Notes under the pieces: generated by a model
Databases searched by the model: none
What the model was told of the DNA's origin: nothing
What the model saw: the letters and a program-made list of their open reading frames with translations, nothing else
Made by a program: the position numbers and the translations under genes
Shown here: one piece after another, positions 9,896 to 21,798 of the stretch
Layout: the number at the start of each line of letters is the position of its first letter
Numbering within the stretch: the stretch's first letter is position 1
Assembly (NCBI GenBank): GCA_026210745.1
Contig: CP110630.1
Coordinates: 5,270,001 to 5,334,000, forward strand
Direction: 5' to 3'
Origin: Exobasidium rhododendri
Taxonomy: Eukaryota; Basidiomycota; Exobasidiomycetes; Exobasidiales; Exobasidiaceae
DNA length: 64,000 bases

Positions 9896-12875
9896 TTAGT
9901 CAAAGCTGGGCACCCTGATGAACTCCTCGGGATCCTCTCCATGCTCGAGGATGTATTCTGCACGACGATGAAGTTGGGTCAGATTTGTGTCCGGCATGAC
10001 TGAGCTTCCTCCACTACCCCTCACTCACTCTCATGGTAGCGCTTTTGATGATCGTATAGTGCTCTTGCCTCAAATGCTTTGTAAGAAACCTTCACGTTTC
10101 CTTCAGCGCTCAGGAGTTTTAAAGCTGATTGAGCGATACTAAATCGATCTACCTGGTTGAGTCGTAGCATGCTCCAGGGTGTTGTAGTACTTCCTTGTTC
10201 TTGATAACCGTGATAGCTTACTAGACGTCTTGGGCCAGTCAACGGGGTGAGCCGATCAGACACCAACGACTTGATCGCACTGGGGTATCCGTGGCTGAAG
10301 AATGGAGAAAGGAGGGAGGGAGGGACGAGGATGAGAACAGTTGCAATCACTGGAGGAGAAGGATTTATGGACAAAACTCACAAGGAGAAGATCAAGGGCT
10401 TGTCTGGCGTCAACAGACTGGCTAGGTCTTCAGCATCCAGAGCATGAGGGTGTGACTTCGATTCTGCCAAAATCATCAGATCAGTGATGTTGACCACTCT
10501 TACCCGAAGATCTTTAAAGTCTTTCTGCAACAAGGCAGACGTTGCAATGATTTCACTCGTCGTTTCCACGCCGATTCCGACTAGGACAACATCGGGGGTC
10601 TTTCCACCGTCGGTCGAGTACTTTTCCCACACGGATGCACCTGCAGTGCAGTGTCTGTCTGCTGTGGCCACGTCAAGCCATTGTCTGGTGGGGTGTTTTG
10701 AGCCGACGATCAAGTTTACGTAGTTCTTGGATCGAAGGCAGTGGCTGAGTGTCGACAGAGTGCAGTTGGCGTCCGGGGGTAAGTAGACACTGTTGCAAAA
10801 TTCAACACGGCGTCAGTTCAAGAGAGAGTTAGAGGAAGAAACGGGTGACTCACCGTGCGACATCATGCGGCAGGTTCAGGAAGCTGTTGATCAAGCCTGG
10901 ATTCTGGTGACTGTATCCGTTGTGCTCCTGCCTCCACAGCGTACTTGTCTCAATGTAATTGAGACTTGGGACCTTGACTCGGAAGGTAGTCTCCTTGCCG
11001 TTCTTGAGGAATTTGGCGTACTGCTCTATCATAGTAGCGACAATACCAAGGAAGCTGTTCAGAGGGGCAATAAATGTGTCAGTCTCGACTCTATCTGCAA
11101 TTTCAGCGATGGACCAGTAGCTCACCTTTCGTACGACGGAAATAGACTTGTCCTGCCCGTCAGACTGTATCCTTGACAGAACCCTTGAAGAGTGTGTTCC
11201 GACAGCATTTCGATGATCCTTCCGCCCTTTCCTGGCTCGGTAAGCATCGTGTCTGGATCGGATTGTAGATTACGATGCCCGATGTCCTTTACTTCCAGGA
11301 CAGCGCCTAGTTTGTTGGACACGAGCTCATCTGGACTGAACATCCGGAACGTGTGGGGGTTCCTCTTGATCGCATCAGCCAGCAACTTTCCACAGGCTTC
11401 CATTGCGGACACGTCATGATCCATGCTGATACCAAAGTCACCCCAGAAGGTCATGTCCAGAGGAGGTGTAACTTCGTAGAGCTCTGGAAGTTGACCCAAG
11501 ACAAGAGAGCGATCCTTGGGAAGAATGTTGGTGATCAGAGGGTTAATCTTCAGGACCGAATCGTCGCCGACTTGGAACCACTTGTGGGGGTTGTAGGAAC
11601 TGTGCGAGAAAAGCGTTCGAGAAGAGATGAGGTCAGTGCAGTTCAACTCCGTCCCGTCGAAAAGAAAGCGACACTCACAGTAGCCAATCGTTCAGGATCT
11701 TGAAGTGTGACTTGTTCGTCTGCATATCCCCCACAGGCACTTGATGACTTCGGTAGGAGCCTTCAATCTTCAGGCCATCGATTACCGGGGGACAACCCCA
11801 TCCCTTTGGGGTTGACATGATAAGCATGGGCCATCTAGGCTTCACAATCGGCTTTCCACCGCCTCTCGCGGCTTTTTGAATCAGATCAATCTCATTGATA
11901 GCCCACTGGATAGCTGCCGCCATAGCTTTGTCCAGTCCTTTGACTGACTCGTCACCAGGTTGTGTGTGGCCTTGAGCAAAGTCTTCATACGCAACAATTC
12001 GAACTTGATACCCGTACCCAGTGAACAAGGCCAGCAGCTCTCTCTTGTCCATCGTACCGAAGATCGTTGTCTCCGAGATCTTAAATCTGTTCAGATGCAG
12101 GATGGGGATTACTGCACCACTCTCGGAAGGGTCGATAAACTTGTGCGCATGCCAAGCAGTGGCAGTGGGACCAGTCTCCGCTTCTCCATCACCAACAACG
12201 ACGGCAGTGATGAGATCTGGCCTGTCCATCACAGAACCGTATGCAACAGCCAGAGCATATCCGAGCTCTGTAGGGGGAGCGAAGGAGGAGGGGGGGAGCG
12301 AAGAGTGTGTGCGTCAGTCAATTGCATCGGCAGAGAGCCCTCATGACAAGGTGAATCAACAAGTCCTACTTACCACCACCTTCGTGAATGGCGCCGGGTG
12401 TGTTTGCGTTTACGTGACTCGGTCGGTCGACACCAGGCCAGCTGAACTTCCTGACAAATTTCTCGATTCCGTCGAGAGTCTGACCTTCCTCGTGGAAGAA
12501 CCTGGAAATGGTGCCCTCCAGGTAGAGACTGGCAAGGGTAGCCGGTGCTCCGTGACCTGGACCAGTCACGAACAAGAATCTGTGCTTGTCACTGTTAAAC
12601 TGGATGGCGGCGGTGACGTGACTGTAAGCGAAGATGAGACCGGGACAAGTTCCCCAGTGACCTAGCAATCGCTTCTTGATGTGCTCAACAGCTAAAGGCT
12701 TGTGGAGGATACCATTAGACGCCAAGTAGATCTGGGCAAGAGCCAGGTAGTTGGCTGCCTTTTGAAAAGCTTGGACGGAGTCAATGTCGATCTTGACCAA
12801 GGAAGTGTCAAGTGGGACCGGCGCGAAGATTTTCTCTACCTCAGTGGGCAGCAGCGAGCTAAGAGGCAGGGACAT
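9896..12875 (-). CDS. XFP: Xylulose-5-phosphate/fructose-6-phosphate phosphoketolase
   Basis: Seven exons: 12374-12875, 11679-12267, 11126-11599, 10854-11054, 10382-10789, 10029-10294 and 9896-9957, all with GT-AG introns and consistent phase, total 2502 nt (833 residues), the usual length. Motifs include LGHWGTCPG and GPGHGAPA, the thiamine-diphosphate site GDGEAETGP (about 193-201), FKISETTIFGT, FPSYESFLG, and the C-terminal HGEDPEEF. Phosphoketolase splits xylulose-5-P or fructose-6-P with phosphate, giving acetyl phosphate plus glyceraldehyde-3-P or erythrose-4-P, in the cytosol. The last intron (9958-10028) was chosen because the alternative acceptor would leave only 29 nt. The gene is head-to-head with acetate kinase, the enzyme that uses its product. 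Confidence 0.96.
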
Positions 12876-13517
12876 GCCGAAGGAAAGATCAACAAAGTAC
12901 CTTTGTGATGAAGATAGTGGTGGTGAGAAGGAAGGAGAGAGAGACAGAGGGCAAGCTCGCTGCCTATGAGTGCGTACGTGGTTATGCCTACTTCGACTGC
13001 GTTCCGGGAAGTGCGGAAGGGGGCAGCCGCAAGCAGAGGCTCTTCACAGAGCAGGCTATGTTCGCCAGACGGGCTATTTTCCCTTAGGGGACTAGGAAAT
13101 AGTGTGTCGCACAGAAGAGCACAGCAGGAAGAAATCACCGGTGGGCCGTGCGAAAGGGCCATAAGTTTCTCTATATTGCATGCATGGTGGCGCACCTTAA
13201 TTGAGCCGAGAAAGCTTATTCCCGATCACTAACAATACCAGATAGCACCCTTTAAATATACTATTGCTGTGCATCTATCTATTGGTACCGTACCTTGATC
13301 TTAATAGAAAAAAAAGGAAGAGCTTGAGGAAGGGTGACGTCGTTGGCTTCCGACCTTTGCAATTGCAAGCTTCGTGCATTAGTCCGTCTTTCTCGGTGTC
13401 CTGCAGCCGGCAAAGTGTTGGGGTGCGAATGATCGCATCGGTACTCGACTGTGGGATCTACACAGATCAACGCGCTTCACACCGCCCAGCATCTCAAGGT
13501 AACTCCTCCTCCAAGAC
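12876..13517. promoter_or_regulatory. Divergent upstream region of phosphoketolase and acetate kinase
   Basis: 642 bp between the two start codons. A TTTAAATATA stretch at 13251-13260 is a candidate TATA element for acetate kinase. No coding sequence is supported. The arrangement suggests joint regulation of the acetyl-phosphate pathway; no known regulator site was recognised. Confidence 0.55.
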
Positions 13518-15158
13518 ATGGTCTCCCAATACTTGCTTTGCCTGAATGCGTTCGTAGCTAGAGAGTAGGCAGACGCGATGTGTGAACCACTGCTAATCCC
13601 CTCCTATTTGCCTTCATGTACTGGTTGACGCAGCGGCTCTTCGTCGCTGAAATTTAAGGTATTCGATCTAGGGAGTGAGAATGGCAAGGATGTAAAGGCA
13701 GACGACTTGCAGATCGTAGCATCAGGGTCAGGGAAACCTCAAGGAGAGAAGAGGACTACACTTACCATCTCGAGTGGCAAGGGAGGGGAGCCGAGAAAGT
13801 GCGACGTAGAGGTGAGTTGTGCAGTGCCTGCTTTCTGCAACGGTCTTCCCCACCCCTGTCTTTCCTGATCAGAGATGCTTACAGCGTGCCGTATGTTATG
13901 TTGCAGGCCGGCTTGACCTCCAACGAGACTGTCAAGAAGCTCCTTGAAGTACTCTCGAATGATATGGACATCCCCTCCGACTCGATCGCACACATCACCC
14001 ACCGAGTAGTCCACGGAGCGCATCTGCCCAACTGTCTCGAGATATCTCCCTCCGATACAAAGAACCTGGAAACGATTGAATTCCTGACAGCCTTTGCACC
14101 TTTACACAATGCCTCGGCGACTTTCATGATCAAGAGTGCCCTCAAAATTCTACCGAAAGCGAAAAATTACGGCTGTTTCGACACGGCTTTCCACGTCGCA
14201 AGCATGGAGCAAGTTCAGTATCGCTACCCAGTCCGAGAAGATGCCGCAGGCAGAGGTCTGCCAGGTGGTATGAGTATGCGCAAATGGGGCTTCCATGGTC
14301 TGAGCTACTCGTCCATCACTCGATCAGTCGCAAAGTATATGAAGAAGGACGTGTCAACGTTGAATCTCATCGTGTGTCACCTTGGTAGTGGAGCTTCCAT
14401 CTGCGCCATCAAAGGCGGAAAATCTTACGACACCTCCATGGGACTGACTCCTCTGGAAGGCCTGCCTGGTTCGACACGTTCCGGTTCAGTCGACCCGACG
14501 TTGTCCCATCACATCCTTCCTCTACCTGATGGCGATGACGACGGTACTTCCAATGTAGACCGTATGAAGCAGAGCAACACGGGTGAAGAAAAGCTCAAAG
14601 TCAAAGTAGGTGATGCTCAGGTGGACTGGGCAGAGTATATGTTGAACAAACACAGCGGCTTCCAAGCGCTAGCCGACACGGGAGACTTTTCCGAAATCGT
14701 CAAGAATCGCCATGAGAATGAAAAGTGCCAATTGGCCTTTGATATTTTCATAGACCGAATCATTGGATTTGTAGGCACCTATGCATTCAAGTTGGCGTCG
14801 CAAGGCGGCGTGGAAGCGCTCGTGTTCAGCGGTGGAATTGGAGAAGCGTCACCGGATTTGCGGAATGCTCTGGCAGAGAAGCTGCAAAATACAAGTTTGT
14901 CTATGGTGCCTGCAAAGGAGGCTGCAAGAGAATCTGATGTTGTTACAAGGATGACGGATGAAGGTGGCCAGCTGCACGGCAAAGGTGTCATTCCATGGCT
15001 TGTTTGCAAGGTGAGTCTGTTCTTTAAGCTACCTGAGAAGAACGCCACAAGCAGCTGATTGTTCTTGATCATAATTCCTATCTCTTCACTTCCGTGAATA
15101 GACTAACGAAGAAGAAGAGTGTGCAAGGCAGGTCCTAGAGCACCTCCAGTCAAAGTGA
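13518..15158 (+). CDS. ACK1: Acetate kinase
   Basis: Exons 13518-13549, 13634-13811, 13907-15010 and 15102-15158 total 1371 nt (456 residues). The first 32-nt exon joins to give LCLNAGSSSLKFKVFD, the conserved N-terminal phosphate-binding motif. Further family motifs are THRVVHG, FAPLHN, FDTAFH, KWGFHGLSY (catalytic His), HLGSGASICAIKGGKS, GLPGSTRSGSVDP (catalytic Arg) and FSGGIGE. Acetate kinase interconverts acetyl phosphate plus ADP and acetate plus ATP. A charged insert (LPDGDDDG and following, encoded around 14520-14620) lengthens it compared with bacterial enzymes. The first intron has a GTTCGT donor, less common than GTGAGT but phase-consistent. Its partner phosphoketolase is divergently transcribed next door. 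Confidence 0.96.
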
Positions 15159-15175
15159 TGTTGAATGCCTAGACT

Positions 15176-16381
15176 TTAGCTCCGTAAAGCTCCCATGGCA
15201 GCGAGTATACCAGCTCCAATAGCAAATCCAAGGCCTCCAGCCAAGGCCAACTCCTTTCTCTTATCCTCGACGGAACGGAAGGAGGCGGGCGCTGGTACTA
15301 CCACTACTACTGTCTCATCGTCTTCAGCTTTGCCGTCTTCCTCTCCGCCTTGCACATGTATTCCCGCCTTTGTAAGAAGCAATTGGATAGCCCCGTTCAC
15401 TTCTTCACCTTGTTCGTGCATCGAACCTACTTGCTTTTCGAAGTCTTTGACCACGGATGCGAGGATGGCCGTATTTTGCTCTTCTCCTAGGAGTAATCTC
15501 GCTTCAAAGGTCTGAGCAAGCTTCTTCCTCTTGTATGGCTCCACGAGGAGAAAGGCCACGGTGAAGAGAAAGACTGCAGAGGTGGAATCGCAAGACTGCA
15601 GTCAGTGGTGAAGCCAAGTCTTTTTCTTCTCGTCCTCATCCCAAGGGCACCCACCATTCAAGCCTGCAACGATGAGGCCTCCGTACGTGCTACCAGCGCG
15701 AACTCGATCGCTCCACACCTGCTCTAAGTGATATCTCTCCAAGGTCTTCTTCACCACATCGTCCCACGCTGTGTTGACCTTTCTTTCAATCGTCTCGTAT
15801 TGCTCTCCGGCTTCTCTTTCTGATCTCGCCTCGGAATGCTCAGAACGAAGCAACTGGGTATATGTTGAGATGTCCGCTTCAGACCAATTTGACCTTCTCG
15901 AAAGCAGGTCATTGAGGGTCTTTTGCGATGACGACCTCGCTTGGATTGCTCCCATGTAATTTTCGCGAACCGTGCTTTGCTGATCCCTCAATTGTTTCAA
16001 GTGCAATTCGGCCTCTAGAGTTTGTGCCTTCGCATCTAATACTTCCTCATATCCCGAGTACTCATTCCACCTTTTTCCTAGATCTTCCAGTCTCTTCTTG
16101 ACGACCGGCTCTAGTTCCGTCCTCTTTTGGCTCAGGGATTTGCGCAGCTGTGCTACAACATTTGCTCTCTCCTGCTTTTCGGCAATGACGGATTGCTCCT
16201 GCGACGTATCAGTAGCAGAAGAGCTTAAATGGTGTTGTTTCTGTCTCGCCTCATCTTGATGGAGTATCTTCGCCGAAGTGTGGAGATAAGTTCTTCCTAT
16301 GGACATTCGTATACATACTTGCTGGGTGACAGTGGGTCTGCTGAAGGAGTGCACTGCTCTCAAGCCTAATGAAAAGCTCAT
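15176..16381 (-). CDS. SHE9: She9/Mdm33 mitochondrial inner-membrane protein
   Basis: Exons 15655-16381 and 15176-15573 (intron 15574-15654) give 374 residues. The N-terminus is Arg/Ser rich, without acidic residues over the first 40, and fits a mitochondrial presequence. A long coiled-coil region follows (about 65-225). Then comes the family signature RYHLEQVWSDRVRAGSTYGG leading into a membrane segment (LIVAGLNVFLFTVAFLLVEP) that spans the splice junction, and a second hydrophobic segment at the C-terminus (LAGGLGFAIGAGILAAMGAL). Mdm33/She9 family proteins affect inner-membrane fission and cristae shape. The stop codon lies only 17 bp from that of acetate kinase on the other strand, so the 3' untranslated regions must overlap. 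Confidence 0.9.
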
Positions 16382-16610
16382 CTCATCGCAGACCTCAACA
16401 AAGTCGATCGTCAGAAAGCCCAGTGAGAAGGTTAGTACAGAATAATTGAAGCTCTCCCAGGCAGGCCTTCCTTCTCGGGACCTCTTGGAGCGCCGAGAAC
16501 AACACCACGTGAAGAACCTTTTTTTTTGATGGACTTGAATTTTTATAGTTTCATCCTGTGCTTTGTGAGTAAAGGAATTGCATTCTTCCTACGATAGACT
16601 CTGGCCGAGG

Positions 16611-19596
16611 ATGCCCAAATCTCGCTTCAATGCCGTCCGTGAGCGAGCCCGAGCAACTCGGCACAATCCTGTCGGTCGTAAGGGTGCCTCCATCACTGAC
16701 ACCTCAGAGCAAGAAGTCACCACCTCTACAAATCTAACGCCTTCGAGCGATGATGTCCTCCCAATTCTCAAGTCACTGCCGTTGGACGACTCTGCCGCCT
16801 CTAAAGCAATCGAGCCGACCGAGATCCTGTGGGCTCTGACGTCTCTGACTAGCTTCCTGTCGAACAAGTCATCAAGGACGCTGCTACTCGCACCGCAGCA
16901 TAGTCTCATCTCTCGTATACTACTACAGCTCGATAGCCGCAATCACGTTCAAATTCGAGATGCAGCGAGTGGATGCTTGAGGAATTTGTGTATTGAGGCC
17001 GGTGGCAAGATCAGAAAGACACTGGAGGCTAAAGGCTGTGTGGATCTCTGTATAAGCGAAATCGAGCTCACCGCAAAAGAGCTTGGTTTTATCGAAGGTC
17101 CAGCTCGAGCACACGAGGCAGGCCAAAGTAGTGGCTTCAGGAAAACTGCCCTCACTACTACCAAGCCGGTGGAGGAAATGAATAGAAAGGAAAAGAGGCT
17201 CGCTGCAAAAGCTAATACAACAGCTACGAAGAAGATTGGCGGCACTATGGAAGACGTCGAGAGCAATGTCGCAGAGAAAACAAACGGCGACGCAGGCGAT
17301 TCAAAAGCCAGTGATGAGCATACACTTCTTTGCTGCAGTCACTTGACAAATTTGATTGCCACGATTTGGTGCATGGCAGAAGTATCAACTTATACGACGA
17401 CGCTGTGCCTTCGATCAGCCTTCATGCTATCTAGAGTATTCAGTGCTTCGATCGAAAGTGCTGTCAAGTCTATCGAGTCGCTCTTATCCATCAAGGGTGT
17501 GATTGCCATTGATGTTGACAGTAGTGCTAATAAGAAGGTCGATATAGGAAAAAAAGATCGACTGGCAAAAGACAAAGCAATGATACAGATGGCCTCGACG
17601 ACATTGAATGCTCTGCTTACGCTGACCGATTCGGATCAGGAGTTTTCGGCTGCCTTTGTAGGAGTAAGCAAGCCCGAGCTACACACCATGCTCAAGGGAA
17701 AGAGTAAGAAGAGTTTCGTCATTGAGGACGAAAATGATACTGCCTCTGAGATCAAGGATCAAGGACTTACAAATTTGGCTAGCCTCAGTCGTGCCCTGTT
17801 CTCTTTTGAGTCTCTGCCAATCGTTGGTGAGGATGAAGAGGAGAAGCGTTCACTACATCGTCAAGTCACTTCATTAGCTCTTCTTTCAATGGCTACTATA
17901 AGGAACATCCAGTCGTCGATACCTGGTCAAGTCAGAGAGATCTTGCAGGTGCCAGTGCAGAAAAAAGGTAGCGAAGATGTAGTCTTGATGCCGATAGACG
18001 AATTCGAGCTAGAGATCAGTCTTTCCTGCTTGATTAGAATTTTGACCGCTGCCAATGATCAAGGAATTGGAAGCCTCTTACAAGGACTACAGAGTCAGAT
18101 GAAAGGCGAGGAAGGTCAAGATGAACTGTCAAAGAAGGAAAAGCAAGCGGAGGAAGACCTAAACAACATCAACTTGGCACTGGAGATCCTGGCAGAGTTG
18201 GCCGGAGATAGAAAGGGATGGAATGTGCAGATCAGCAAACGTAAAGAGGTAGACGAATCGATTACAGTAGATGATCAGGGTGACGAGAGTATGGCAGAGA
18301 ATGGCGAAGAGGACGAGGATGGAGGACAGGACGACGCTGGTAGCCAGATCTCACTCGACTCGCAAGATGAGGAAATGTTCTTGGACGAAACAGAACAGGA
18401 GATGCAAGAAAGTCACTTTGCAGACACTCGAATCGCTAAGTTCTTCAACGCCGACGTGATCAAAGTGCTACTAGCTCTGAGTGTCACCAATCAGGAAAAT
18501 TTTCCTCAGCTGAGAAGCGAGGGCGAGACAGCTGCGAGTACGACTGCTTCCCTGCGGTCTATCTCCATTCGAGCCTTGTCTGTGTTAAACAACATGTATC
18601 TTGTCTTGGCGTCGTTTGCACAACCTCCCCCTTCGCAACCTGCGAAACAAGAGGAGACGATCAAAAGTTTCCACATCTGGCTGAGACTAGGCAACATCAA
18701 AGAGCAGATGGCTTTGATGTGGAGATGGCAGTTCGAAAATGCCAGTCGAATTGCTGCTTTGCCTTGCTTGGTGAACGCAGACGATCAGAAGAGCGAAGCA
18801 CAAGACGGAAGGAAAGTGGTGGAGATTGCTCTTTGCATTATGTGGAGTCTGAGTCGATGCTACGAGGGTGTGGACACAGGAAGCAACGAGGTGCTGTTGA
18901 TGGACGCTGGTACATTTGTCATTGATGACTACTGTCGCGTGGCACAATCAAGTCTGGGCGTCTTGGACTCTCTCATTGCAGCATACAAGAGCAGCAAAGT
19001 GGCGACTACAACGGGCAAGATGCTACCACCGGCGAGTGAAGCAGCAGAGGCAGGCACATCCTTTCAAATAGCGCCCTCAGTGGACGGGATACGGATACAT
19101 TCCATCGGGACTCTGTCTACCGTGGTACGTCAGCCTTTTGTATCTACAGAAAGCAAAGCGAGCATCATCACTCTTCTTGCCGACACGCTCGATCTGCTTC
19201 CCAACAGTGCTGGGCTGGCTTCTCGCATGAACACGCTGCAAATCGCAGACTCAAGCAGTATGGACACCATGATTGTCGCCGTCAATGGGGTCATTGACAC
19301 TTTCGCTGACGAGACGAGTCCATGGGATATTTTGTACGGACAATTGAGGCTTCAGTCAAGGCTCAAAAGGGCGTCAGTGGACGTCAGAAATGCAGTGAGT
19401 CACGAAGAGACAGTGGGTATGTGGCACGCTGGCAACTAAGTGATGCTCTCCCCCTCCTCTCTTCTCTTCTCCCCTCCAACAGGCTCGCACAATTGACAAG
19501 CGAAAACAGCCGGCCCTTCGCTTGGCTGCCGACGAAGCCTGGAACAATCTGATAGCTTTCCTGCAATACAGGGACAGTCTCGTTCCTTCTGTGTAG
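16611..19596 (+). CDS. SYO1: Syo1/HEATR3-type ribosomal protein symportin
   Basis: Exons 16611-19394 and 19483-19596 join to 965 residues. The start is the ATG of MPKSRFNAVRERARATRHNP, a basic N-terminus typical of Syo1. Armadillo/HEAT-like helical repeats follow (e.g. IRDAASGCLRNLCIEAGGKI). Two low-complexity segments are visible: a Lys/Ala/Thr-rich one near 200-240 and a strongly acidic one near 560-605 (GEEDEDGGQDD, DEEMFLDETEQEM). In the family, Syo1 imports uL18 and uL5 together, and an acidic loop helps bind uL5. The short last exon restores the conserved C-terminus (WNNLIAFLQYRDSL). The stop is close to the FBP1 3' end on the opposite strand. Confidence 0.8.
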
Positions 19597-19775
19597 TTCT
19601 TCCTCTACAATAAAGTTGAACTGTTCGATGGGAAAGACAGGTTTGGTACAACTACTTCTTGTAGAACGAGAGTCTGCATTGGGAGTCGTTGCGGAGAGAG
19701 GAGGTGCATGTGGTGTTTTTTTAGTCTGTGTTGCCCTTCCCACCGTCCTCGTACCCCCGTTCTACTGCAGCACAC

Positions 19776-20977
19776 TCACAGATCATTTACGTCATCCTTT
19801 GAGCCGAGGAATACGGGGCATCGCTCGTGGATCGACTTTGGCTGCACGTCTAGGATTCTCATTGTACCGGTGGTGGCCACGCCTCCCGCTTGTTCGGTAA
19901 GGAAGGCCATGGGGAAAGCTTCGTAGAGTAGTCTCAACTTTCCACTTTTGCTCTTCTTGTCCTCTGGGTATCCAAAGATACCTCCATACAGTAGCGTACG
20001 ATGAACATCGGCCACCATACTACCGATGTATCGAGCAGAGTAAGGTTTCTTGTCGCCCTTGGGGAACTTGACACTCTCCAAGTACTGCAGAACGGGCTCA
20101 TGATAATAGCAACTGTTTCCTTCGTTGATACTGTAAATCTTGCCTCGATCAGGTAAAGTGATGTTGGGATGGGTGAGGATGAACTCTCCGATCGCATTGT
20201 CAAGGGTGTACCCGTTCACTCCATTACCCGTCGTCAAGACCATGTTTGCCGAACTTCCATACATGCAGTATCCTGCTGCAACCATTTCCTTTCCCGGTCG
20301 TAGAACATCCTCGACCGTTCCTTTTGATCCGTCTCGCACAAGGTAAATTCCGAAAATCGTTCCAATGTTTACACCTGCATCAATGTTACTGCTGCCATCC
20401 AGAGGATCAAAGACGACACAGTATTTTCCCTTGTTTGACTTTCCAGAAGCTTGACTCTCACCCACAAAGATGGCATCATCGTTCTCTTCTGAGACCAGCA
20501 CTGCCGCTTTACCACTAGCCCGGAGTGCGTTGATCATGATTTCGTTAGAAAGGACATCGAGTTTCTTTTGGTCTTCTCCTTGAACGTTGGTTTGTCCGGC
20601 TGCTCCGATGCTGTCGAGAGAGAAAGAGAGAGATCCGGTGGTTCAGTCAAGGCGAGGTTCTCATTCGCATGCCCACACGACCCCTTCACGCCAACTCACA
20701 GATTGATCAAGCTGGCCTTTCGGACGTAACTCTCGATGAACTTGCTGCAATCAGGGAACGGATAGGAAGAAAAGTCAGCGATAGGAAACCCTCAGCAGGA
20801 TAGACGCCCCCACTTCCACCTCATCGCTCCTCACCAAGTCGTTTGTAAGCTGGTCAACAAGATCGTCAAGTCACCACTAGCGGCGCTGCTCTGTGCGCGT
20901 TGAAAACCTTCCGTGAGGACGTGACGAGTCAGGGTGATGAGGTCTGTGGAGGGGGGGCTGTATTCGTTTGTCGCCAT
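19776..20977 (-). CDS. FBP1: Fructose-1,6-bisphosphatase
   Basis: Exons 20835-20977, 20700-20744 and 19776-20610 give 1023 nt (340 residues), normal for class I FBPase. Motifs include LTRHVLTEGFQRA at the N-terminus, LIGAAGQTNVQGE, VSEENDDAI, the metal-binding DPLDGSSNID, GYCMYGSSANMV, and YIGSMVADVHRTLLYGGIF. The enzyme hydrolyses fructose-1,6-bisphosphate in gluconeogenesis. The C-terminus may instead splice: a GTGAGT directly after codon NDL (near 19780) could join an acceptor at about 19617-19619 and add STLL before a stop at 19605-19607. I give the unspliced end. A TATAAA on the minus strand at 21261-21266 is a candidate promoter element. Confidence 0.96.
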
Positions 20978-21798
20978 CTTCGGATGATGCTGAAGGTGGA
21001 AATTTAGATGTAAGGGGAGGGAGCAAGGTAGTAGTGAAGAAAGGGAGGGGGACTATCGACGACGACGTTCTGCCCTTGCTCCACTACTCCGATGCTGGAC
21101 TTGCCCCGGACTTTCCTTTTCCAACACTTCTCGAGATAATTAACACTCCATTCGGCCCACCCTACTTCCACAAGTTCCGGGCAAGGTGGGCAGGAAGAAA
21201 AGCGCACGCGAGGACTACCGAGCTGCTCCGCTTGTGTCTTAGCAGTCGGACATGCCGGGCTTTATATTCCATACGGCCCCTTTTTCAGATCTTGACTTGA
21301 TCGGTTAGAGAAAAGAACACGCGCGCGCTCGCAAAGTGAAAGAGTAAAAGGAAGCCAAAGTGTTGGTCCGGCATTTTGGCCGCTAGCAAACGAAAAGGCA
21401 AGCAATGTCATCGTCCGCATTGTAAGGAGAGAAGGGAAGTGGTGGGCGAGGAGGCCAGTGCGTTGTCTTAGAATGCTGGCTGGAATGGTGTGAAGCTGGC
21501 TCTGCGTGTACGGCAATGTGTCGGTCAGTGGGAAAGTGGGTTGTCAATGTTTACGATCGAGCGCACGCGGGCATATAGAGACCTGAATCTGAAGAGTTGT
21601 GTCAGGGTCCTCATCGGGTAGATATCAAGAGATTCCGTCAAATGACGGAAGACTGAGAGAGCAGACGATCTCATTTCCTGAAGCGGGTACGAGGGAGTCT
21701 GACTCTTCCTTCATCCCTTTATCTTGGATCGGCATTGGGCGCTTACAATCTTTCCAGCTCTCTCTGCTCCCACTTATCGTATCCCGCGCTCGATTGCA
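20978..21798. promoter_or_regulatory. Divergent upstream region of FBP1 and the two-domain unknown gene
   Basis: 821 bp. On the minus strand TATAAA (21261-21266) lies 284 bp upstream of the FBP1 start. Short open frames on both strands look like chance. No coding sequence is supported. Confidence 0.5.

Noticed and set aside
9958-10028. A 29-nt final intron in phosphoketolase
   Set aside because: Too short for a spliceosomal intron; the 71-nt choice uses a proper acceptor and restores the conserved C-terminus.
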